IMG/VR virus record: IMGVR_UViG_3300040806_003461
Location: 16,662 to 80,661 of that record
Strand: one strand, 5' to 3'
Source of the DNA: a virus
Length of the DNA stretch: 64,000 bases
This document shows, piece after piece, positions 58,472-64,000 of this stretch (position 1 is the stretch's first letter; every line of letters begins with the position of its first letter). The translations under genes were made by a program, and so were the position numbers. The notes beneath the pieces were generated by a model. The model did no database searches. It saw nothing but the letters and a program-made list of their open reading frames with translations, and was not told the DNA's origin.

Positions 58472-59060
58472 ATTCGATTCCATTATACATATCAATTGGT
58501 GCGATATAATTTTCGTTAGCTACACTGTTTACAATCCCGTCGGCAAACGTATCCAAAGCAAAACCTTCGTGAACGAGAAAGCGATCTATGCCTTTGTATT
58601 TTCGCATAAAGTAATCGCGGTTCGTCATAAAGTGATCCCATATATGAGCTTGCTGTTTTGCTGTCCACGTTATCACTGAGCTATTTATTTTTACGTCATA
58701 GGCATGTTTATCAAAATACATATCTTTTTTCCAATACGCATTGATAACTGTAAGATTATTCCATTTAATAAAATTAGATGGGTCTTCTTTAACATCCATA
58801 TCCAAATCAAAAAATAAACACTTGCCTTTAACTGGAAAATCTTTACTAAACATCGCAAGCTTATTCCACCAAAACCTTAAAGATGGTTTTTTGAGTATTG
58901 GAATAATATTGATTCTTGCATCAATATGTTGCTTGTTTTCAGTATAGCAATAAAAATCTGCGTTGGGATAATATTTAACTAATTGCTTATAAAGTCTATT
59001 TACATGTAAAGCGCTATACTTGTCGCCGTGTTTTACAAATATAATACTATCAGGTTGCAT
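58446..59060 (-). CDS. Small GT-A glycosyltransferase-like protein (204 aa)
   Basis: 204 residues: IIFVKHGDKYSALHVNRLYK, QLVKYYPNADFYCYTENK, then PSLRFWWNKLAMFSKDFPVK, GKCLFFDLDMDVKEDPSNFI. The FFDLDMDV strand is a DxD-type metal site in a minimal GT-A fold. The C-terminal YIAPIDMYNGIEYELPRI is unplaced. Homologous small GT-like proteins accompany methyltransferase-like genes in marine T4-likes, possibly for virion glycan synthesis. It overlaps the radical SAM gene by 11 nt. Confidence 0.65.
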   Translation of the reverse strand: MQPDSIIFVKHGDKYSALHVNRLYKQLVKYYPNADFYCYTENKQHIDARINIIPILKKPSLRFWWNKLAMFSKDFPVKGKCLFFDLDMDVKEDPSNFIKWNNLTVINAYWKKDMYFDKHAYDVKINSSVITWTAKQQAHIWDHFMTNRDYFMRKYKGIDRFLVHEGFALDTFADGIVNSVANENYIAPIDMYNGIEYELPRIAL

Positions 59061-60114
59061 GGTATGCTCTTAACTGATGACGCTTTTTAATTCTATTACT
59101 ACAATTGCGTGCGCATTGTGGAACAGGGTTATCTCCTTCCATACTTGCTTGTAATTTTTTCGCAAACCATTCGCTTGTAATAATATCAGATAATGTAGTG
59201 TGAAATATGTTATACTTTTCTAAGTTCTGATTATAGTCATCAGCGTATATTTCGTGGCGTTCAATTTCACGTCCATATGTTTTATCAACTCTATTTTTAT
59301 AATGGGCATTCGCATGGAAACAGCAAGGCAATACTTGTCCATCAGGATTAATCACAACCTCGTTACGCGGCCTTGCCCAACGGCATTTGATTTCATACTC
59401 GTTTTCAGATATATCTGTTCCTGATATTTTTCCGTCAGGTAAAGATTCCTGGTCGGCTCTTTCAAACGTATCTTCGTTTCCATTCTCATCAATAAACCGA
59501 TCTACCCCATCTTGAGTATGGTCAAATCTATCTGATATAACAAACGTATGAATATCAGCGCCGTGTGCTTTAACTAATTCTTTGATCTGTTCTTTATAAT
59601 CTTGATTGTGTTTAAACAAAACGGTTTGAGAACGTACCTTTGCGTTTGTATTGCTCAATGTTTCCATATTAGATAATACACGATCTAACTCAGTAAATCG
59701 TCGATACTTTTGGTGCATTTCCTGATCTATTCCATCAACTGCAAACACGACCTCAAGTTGAGAACCGCAGTATACTCCTAGATCCCACCACCAATCGTCA
59801 TTACGAATACTACCATTTGTATCAATTGAAATAAAGCAAAAGTAATTGTTGTCCACAATATACTTACACATTTCAAATAGATCCTTTGCCATTACAGGAT
59901 CACCCCAAGTTCCACAGAATTTAAACTGATTAACCTTCTTTACTTCATCTGGAGGAAATGCTTTTTTGAATGTTTCAAGATCCCATTGGATTAACGGAAG
60001 CCAACCTTGTTTTCCTAAACCATTTTTATCGGTACGATGGCACTGAGGACAACCCGCATTGCAATACGTTGAAATATCAAGAAAAACCTTGATACCTTCT
60101 GGACTCCATAACAT
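59050..60114 (-). CDS. Radical SAM/SPASM-type enzyme
   Basis: 354 residues. Radical SAM motif at Cys18/22/25 (FLDISTYCNAGCPQCHRTDK), GTWGDPVMAKDLFEMCKYIV, FCFISIDTNGSIRND. The C-terminal Cys set (CRWARPRNEVVINPDGQVLP, CCFHANAH, and PQCARNCSNRI) is the SPASM/twitch pattern for extra Fe-S clusters. Many SPASM enzymes modify peptides or protein side chains, others act on nucleotides or sugars. It is the first gene of the accessory operon and begins 7 nt after the fibre-assembly-like gene. Confidence 0.8.
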   Translation of the reverse strand: MLWSPEGIKVFLDISTYCNAGCPQCHRTDKNGLGKQGWLPLIQWDLETFKKAFPPDEVKKVNQFKFCGTWGDPVMAKDLFEMCKYIVDNNYFCFISIDTNGSIRNDDWWWDLGVYCGSQLEVVFAVDGIDQEMHQKYRRFTELDRVLSNMETLSNTNAKVRSQTVLFKHNQDYKEQIKELVKAHGADIHTFVISDRFDHTQDGVDRFIDENGNEDTFERADQESLPDGKISGTDISENEYEIKCRWARPRNEVVINPDGQVLPCCFHANAHYKNRVDKTYGREIERHEIYADDYNQNLEKYNIFHTTLSDIITSEWFAKKLQASMEGDNPVPQCARNCSNRIKKRHQLRAYHAT

Positions 60115-60121
60115 ATATCAC

Positions 60122-60649
60122 CTACTGCATTAAATATAAAACGGATAAACCCTCAAGAATTGTTTGAGATCTACGCAATGCTTTTTTCTGATCTGTTGTG
60201 GCCTTCTTCATCAACTCACTGTCAATTGCCCACATCTTAAAACCAAATACTGCATCTTTGTTTTTGTTGTTATTAACAATTATATCCCAAAATTTTGAAT
60301 GGTCAATAGAAAATTCAACAGTATCGGTTTTTCCTTCTTCGACCTTACTGATATTTTGATATGATTGTAAATTATGACGTTTCAGAACTTCAGATAAACG
60401 GATTTCAACTTCTTCATTAACAATCCGAGCAAAACGCTTACCGTCTGCTATACGCATCTCATCCGTAGCATTCATAATTTTTTCAACATCCCAACCGTCT
60501 GCCGCCAAAGCTTTATAGTCGGGATTGTGTTCGTTAGCAGGAATTACATATCCACGTATGCGATCTCCATCATTATATTCAACTCTGATTGTATTACATT
60601 CTTTGTTTATGTAATAGGCACGAGTTACCTTACCACTAAAATCTGCCAT
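60122..60649 (-). CDS. Fibre-associated (assembly/chaperone-like) protein A
   Basis: 175 residues. N-terminal half beta (NTIRVEYNDGDRIRGYVIPA), C-terminal half helical: FWDIIVNNNKNKDAVFGFKM, WAIDSELMKKATTDQKKALR. It is a paralogue of the protein encoded at 62604-63164, which shares the order W...(N/D)K(D)..F.FK.WA...E..K.A..D.KK.LR. Each follows a fibre gene, so they are probably fibre assembly or capping proteins. No enzymatic motif. Confidence 0.65.
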   Translation of the reverse strand: MADFSGKVTRAYYINKECNTIRVEYNDGDRIRGYVIPANEHNPDYKALAADGWDVEKIMNATDEMRIADGKRFARIVNEEVEIRLSEVLKRHNLQSYQNISKVEEGKTDTVEFSIDHSKFWDIIVNNNKNKDAVFGFKMWAIDSELMKKATTDQKKALRRSQTILEGLSVLYLMQ

Positions 60650-60661
60650 TATATAATCTCC

Positions 60662-62374
60662 TTATGCGCCGCCTTCCCATAATAGTCTGTAATATCCAGT
60701 TGCTTCAACGGTTGACTGGTCCTTTGAAAGTTGGAACGTAAATATTGACATGCCACCTGGATAAGTTCCTGGAGTTCGTAAATCTTCAATTACGAAATAT
60801 CTGTTAGTCCCACCTGTGCTGTCAATTCTATACCAAGTATTTAAACTCCAACCGCCTTGTATTGTACCTTGGCCAGTTCTTGAAGTACAACGAACGTACC
60901 AAGTACCAGTTGGGTTTACAGTATTACTCCAAGGTTGGAATCGGCTTGTCACTGTTACTCGAGTATCAGTATCATCAATGTATGCAATCTTGCCGTCGGT
61001 TCTGAACATCCACCCAAGCTCCATACCGTTGGATCCGGGTAAAGGTATATCTCCACTTACTTTTGGTTGTGAAACAGTACCTTCAAGTTGTCCTACTTCC
61101 TCTAAAATATCTACAACATCAACTGACACTGCGACGTTTCCTGCAGAAGTTGCGAACGTACAAGTAACTGTTTCGTTTTCAGTTCCTGCATCATTTGCCA
61201 ATGTGATTGATGTTGAGCCTGATGCACCACTGATTGTTACGCTGCCTGATAATTGTCCTGAGGAAAGATCGTCGGCTGTTATACCTGAAATGGTATAAGC
61301 AATTGCTCTACCATCCGGTACGTTGTTTGTATTAAGTGTAAATGTAACTGATTCGCCTTCGTTAACACTGCCTGATGGATTTGCTGATGCCGAGAACGTT
61401 TCTGTTTGGTCGGTTCCCGAAACATCACCACTATTAACAATTTTTAAATACCACGTATTCCTTGTGGTGACAGAGCCTGCAGGAACTTCTTGTGAATAAT
61501 ACGTATCATTAACTTGACGAGTCCTACGGTCAAATGAATTGTAATGAGTATCAGTCATACCTTGGCCGCTTACACGACCTTGTGTGCCATCTTGGTTTTC
61601 AATTTGATAACGAATCTGAGATCCTGACAATGAAACAATCGCATATCGCATATGGTATTGTAGCATAGAATTAAAATCAGCTTCAGTATATTGAACGATA
61701 TCGCCATTAGTATCAATTTTAAAAGGCAAGCTTGCTTGTACTGCACTTGAATTTTTAACATACAAATACCAAGTGTTTTCTGTTGCAGGTTGGTCAAGCG
61801 GGTTTTCAGGAATAGTACCTGTTCTTATTGAATCGTCAGAAATTGTATCGGAAAAGACAGGGTTTGCACTAACTAAAGTAAAACCTGTTTTTGTTGGATA
61901 GTCGTCATAAATTGCGTACTGTCCTGCGCCTGCATAGTTTCCTGAACCGGTTGGTGCAAACCATTCCGCAATTGTCGGCGCAATAAAAGTATCGTAAAAA
62001 TCTTGTCTTGTCATTGCGACAAATTCATTAGACGCATTTAGATATAAAGGATATGCAATATTTACGTTTGAATCATCCCACGTATTTGCAGGAGATGCCA
62101 CGGATTGATCCATAGTATCCCATACGGTATCAATTGCCTGTACGTCAGGCCCATCTGGAAATCCTGTATTAGTTGATGCTGCCGCACCTGCTTGATACCT
62201 ACGGTCAATCATTTGATTTAGATTACCGCTATTGGCAACCACACTAAGCGACACCGATGGATTTAAACTATATTGGTGAATTGCCTGTTCGCCGATTAAT
62301 TGCATCTCGGCTGCCGACATGATCTGAAACTCATTCTGACCATTCAGCTTTAGAACAGTTGAACGGACAGCCAT
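60662..62374 (-). CDS. Tail fibre protein with Calx-beta-like domain
   Basis: 570 residues. Start MAVRSTVLKLNGQNEFQIMS, then beta-rich fibre sequence. Residues about 330-420 form a Calx-beta-like repeat (SGSVNEGESVTFTLNTNNVP, GASGSTSITLANDAGTENET). The C-terminal 130 residues (ILEEVGQLEGTVSQPKVSGD to TGYYRLLWEGGA) are paralogous to the C-terminus of the fibre at the right window edge. Calx-beta-like domains bind Ca2+ in some adhesins. Likely a receptor-binding fibre; preceded by a small gene and a late promoter at 62601. Confidence 0.75.
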   Translation of the reverse strand: MAVRSTVLKLNGQNEFQIMSAAEMQLIGEQAIHQYSLNPSVSLSVVANSGNLNQMIDRRYQAGAAASTNTGFPDGPDVQAIDTVWDTMDQSVASPANTWDDSNVNIAYPLYLNASNEFVAMTRQDFYDTFIAPTIAEWFAPTGSGNYAGAGQYAIYDDYPTKTGFTLVSANPVFSDTISDDSIRTGTIPENPLDQPATENTWYLYVKNSSAVQASLPFKIDTNGDIVQYTEADFNSMLQYHMRYAIVSLSGSQIRYQIENQDGTQGRVSGQGMTDTHYNSFDRRTRQVNDTYYSQEVPAGSVTTRNTWYLKIVNSGDVSGTDQTETFSASANPSGSVNEGESVTFTLNTNNVPDGRAIAYTISGITADDLSSGQLSGSVTISGASGSTSITLANDAGTENETVTCTFATSAGNVAVSVDVVDILEEVGQLEGTVSQPKVSGDIPLPGSNGMELGWMFRTDGKIAYIDDTDTRVTVTSRFQPWSNTVNPTGTWYVRCTSRTGQGTIQGGWSLNTWYRIDSTGGTNRYFVIEDLRTPGTYPGGMSIFTFQLSKDQSTVEATGYYRLLWEGGA

Positions 62375-62562
62375 TAGCTACGGTCCTCGGCTCCATAAAT
62401 TTCTTTTACAACAGTTCCCGCCGCATTCTTAACTACAAGTTTGTTTGCTCTTGCTACAAGATTGTCGTTAATTGTGTTGCTTGTTGTTGTATCAACATCG
62501 GCGATGTTTTCTAAATGCTTGTCATTGCTAATCACAATGTCATTTGCTACTTTAATTGGCAT
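62374..62562 (-). CDS. Small fibre-operon protein (62 aa)
   Basis: 62 residues: MPIKVANDIVISNDKHLENI, ADVDTTTSNTINDNLVARAN, KLVVKNAAGTVVKEIYG. Short repeated beta strands as in fibre tips. It overlaps the large fibre gene by one base (TAATG) and has a late promoter 38 nt upstream. Probably a small fibre component or attachment protein. Confidence 0.65.
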   Translation of the reverse strand: MPIKVANDIVISNDKHLENIADVDTTTSNTINDNLVARANKLVVKNAAGTVVKEIYGAEDRS

Positions 62563-62600
62563 CTTTATCTCCTATCAGACGGTTATAAAGTTATTAGATT

Positions 62601-62608
62601 TATTTATA
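62601..62608 (-). promoter_or_regulatory. Late promoter TATAAATA for the 62-aa/fibre genes
   Basis: Perfect T4 late core on the minus strand, overlapping the last codons of the gene ending at 62604, 38 nt upstream of the 62-aa gene start. It may also feed the downstream accessory operon, as no other promoter is seen between 62.6 and 48.8 kb. Confidence 0.7.
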
Positions 62609-63164
62609 ATAGACTTGTGTAACAAGAAATCGCTTTAAACAAAGACTCTTGCTTTCTTAATTCTTTCTTGGCATCCGAAGACGCATTCTTTACAGCTTCT
62701 TGTTCAAGTGCCCATAATTTAAATTTAAAAAGCTCATCTTTATTATCATCGGATTTTGAAATCATTTCCCAAACACCGGTGTCCAAAGATTTTTGAATCT
62801 CGGCCGATTTCGTTTCAGCTTCTAATTCTCTTGCACCTGCAGCTTGTAATCTTTTATTGAGTTCGTCAACCTTTTCTTTTAGTTTGATCTCAATAGTTTT
62901 ATCAGCAAGCTCTTGTGCTGCTTTTTGAATAAGAACATTAATATCTCGAGAAGCCTGTCTTTTATATGCTTCCGTAGTTCTTACAAGTATTTCTTCTGTA
63001 TATCCAGAAGCAACTAAATCTTGATAATCTGTATTGCTTGGATCAGCAGGAATGCTGTGAATGCGTATTTTTCCGTCCTGTCCTTTCCATTCTACTAAGA
63101 CCGTGGAATAGGAGGAATCTTCATATCTTGCGCTAATTGCTTGGTCTATAATTGGGTTATTCAT
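62604..63164 (-). CDS. Fibre-associated (assembly/chaperone-like) protein B
   Basis: 186 residues. Beta N-terminus (YSTVLVEWKGQDGKIRIHSI, PADPSNTDYQDLVASGY), long central helix (IKLKEKVDELNKRLQAAGAR) and ending EMISKSDDNKDELFKFKLWA, LEQEAVKNASSDAKKELRK. Paralogue of protein A at 60122 and again placed directly after a fibre gene (12 nt). Role as fibre chaperone is inferred from this pairing. Confidence 0.65.
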   Translation of the reverse strand: MNNPIIDQAISARYEDSSYSTVLVEWKGQDGKIRIHSIPADPSNTDYQDLVASGYTEEILVRTTEAYKRQASRDINVLIQKAAQELADKTIEIKLKEKVDELNKRLQAAGARELEAETKSAEIQKSLDTGVWEMISKSDDNKDELFKFKLWALEQEAVKNASSDAKKELRKQESLFKAISCYTSLL

Positions 63165-63176
63165 ATCTTTCTCCTA

Positions 63177-64000
63177 TTATGCCCCACCTTCGTATTGGTT
63201 TTTATAGTATCCTGTCGCCAAAATTCCTGGGATTGTTTGTGTAACTGCGGAGTATCCGCCACCTTGCGATGTCCCAACGTCATATGTGTAGTTATCCGAG
63301 CCTTGGACGGATGTCGGTATATCAATTTCTTGGTTATAAGTTTGATTGAATTTTAATGTCCCGTTCCAATAAACTCTTACACGCCATTCGCTAAAATCAA
63401 TTTGCTCTTCAAGCCAGTAATATTCTGGTGATGATAAGCTATATTGGTTACTCGTAACTTGGTCACTGCCCGTCGCACTTTCTGATATATCAAGTTTTAT
63501 TATGGCTTCACGAGGTCCATACGAATTGGAAGCGCTGTTATCCGAAAAGAAAAACGATCTACTTGTATTTAATTGAAGCCACGTATTGTAAGCGTTTGGC
63601 GAAGGCGTCGGATTACTAAAGCTTTGTCCTGTATCAGACGAATAAACTGTTGCTCTTACATAATAAGTTTTAGTTGGGGAAGGCGCATTGCTATTCCAAT
63701 CTAAGTGACCAGTGGCACTATATTGCGGGAATCTGTCAGAATCATAATCTTCAATTGTACCGCTTGAGTTAACTCTCCAACCCATAAGAATAGATCCATC
63801 TGTTAAAGGAGGCACTCCGTTAGTTTCTGGAGATAAAGCTGTACCTTCAAGAGAAACCGTTTCGTTTGCCGCTGATAAGCTTGTATCATTAATCGTAACT
63901 GATACTGAAGCACCGCCTGCATTAAACGTTGCAGTTTCAGTACCTTCAGTATTTGAATCATTAGCCAACGTGATTTGAGTTGTTCCACTAGAAGATGCAA
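63177..64000 (-). CDS. Tail fibre protein with Calx-beta-like domain (5' end outside window)
   Basis: The frame is open to base 64000, so the N-terminus lies outside; about 274 residues are visible. The first residues SGTTQITLANDSNTEGTETA are the end of a Calx-beta-like domain, nearly matching SGSTSITLANDAGTENET of the fibre at 60662. The rest includes GWRVNSSGTIEDYDSDRFPQ and ends in ATGYYKNQYEGGA, again paralogous to TGYYRLLWEGGA. Annotating an internal TTG at 63968 as start would be wrong. Confidence 0.75.
   Translation of the reverse strand, partial: ASSSGTTQITLANDSNTEGTETATFNAGGASVSVTINDTSLSAANETVSLEGTALSPETNGVPPLTDGSILMGWRVNSSGTIEDYDSDRFPQYSATGHLDWNSNAPSPTKTYYVRATVYSSDTGQSFSNPTPSPNAYNTWLQLNTSRSFFFSDNSASNSYGPREAIIKLDISESATGSDQVTSNQYSLSSPEYYWLEEQIDFSEWRVRVYWNGTLKFNQTYNQEIDIPTSVQGSDNYTYDVGTSQGGGYSAVTQTIPGILATGYYKNQYEGGA

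Noticed and set aside
1-64000. tRNA genes, CRISPR arrays, insertion sequences, integrase or att sites
   Set aside because: None seen: no cloverleaf-sized gaps with CCA/TTCGA features, no spaced direct repeats, no transposase or integrase motifs. This was by eye, so a tRNA scan would be decisive.

Overview
The window is part of a T4-like (exo-T-even) contractile-tailed phage genome, most likely from a marine phage of a Gram-negative heterotroph. The T4 core genes identify it: gp4, gp53, gp48/54-like, gp5, gp25, gp6, gp8-like, gp26, a gp29-like tape measure, clamp gp45, clamp loader gp44/gp62, RegA, DexA, dUTPase and dCMP hydroxymethylase gp42. DUF4815 and Calx-beta/S74 fibre proteins, an Hsp20 and paired WYL_2/Prx genes are typical of marine T4-likes. 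There are no photosynthesis genes, so a cyanobacterial host is not indicated; the host itself is not visible. The DNA is AT-rich, genes are packed with ATGA or TAATG junctions, no tRNA or CRISPR was seen, and no gene-free stretch exceeds about 160 bp.

Layout. 1-24661 (minus): fibre/adhesin genes, then the baseplate operon read right to left (gp48, gp53, hub proteins, gp5, M15 peptidase, gp25, gp6, gp7-like, fibre, subtilase-cupredoxin fusion, gp8-like, DUF4815 giant protein, S74 fibre, Gly-rich adhesin). 24662-24726: overlapping divergent T4-type late promoters. 24727-29502 (plus): gp4, tube/hub proteins, gp26 with a probable -1 frameshift extension, tape measure. 29505-34237 (minus): Hsp20, dUTPase, RegA, gp62, gp44, gp45. 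34263-41284 (minus, from a sigma70 promoter): glycosyltransferases, DexA, a C5-cytosine methyltransferase, a HAD phosphatase and a nucleotidyltransferase-kinase fusion. 41285-44613 (minus): dCMP deaminase, WYL_2, peroxiredoxin, gp42, RHH regulator, DUF5664 pyrophosphohydrolase-like protein, GIY-YIG nuclease. 44644-48196: small early genes and FabB, each group behind a repeated promoter cassette. 48221-48719: two DUF6356 paralogues behind a late promoter. 48751-60114: a 13-gene accessory operon. 60122-64000: two fibre plus assembly-protein modules, the last running off the window.

Three systems stand out. First, an hmC-DNA programme: gp42 makes 5-hydroxymethyl-dCMP, the deaminase and dUTPase adjust pyrimidine pools, an EndoII-like GIY-YIG nuclease could destroy unmodified host DNA, and the sugar-activation/glycosyltransferase operon is a candidate for decorating the hmC. 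Second, a natural-product-like accessory operon encodes a cytochrome P450, a flavin-dependent halogenase-family protein, a minimal adenylate-forming enzyme, two Fe/2-oxoglutarate oxygenases, two radical SAM enzymes, two methyltransferases, a GNAT and two glycosyltransferase-type proteins; a complete FabB lies just downstream. Its product is unknown: a small molecule, a modified lipid or cofactor, or modification of the neighbouring tail fibres are all open. Third, regulatory structure is unusually readable: seven sigma70 promoters with exactly 17-bp spacers, four of them in repeated stem-loop/promoter cassettes, and perfect TATAAATA late promoters upstream of virion genes.
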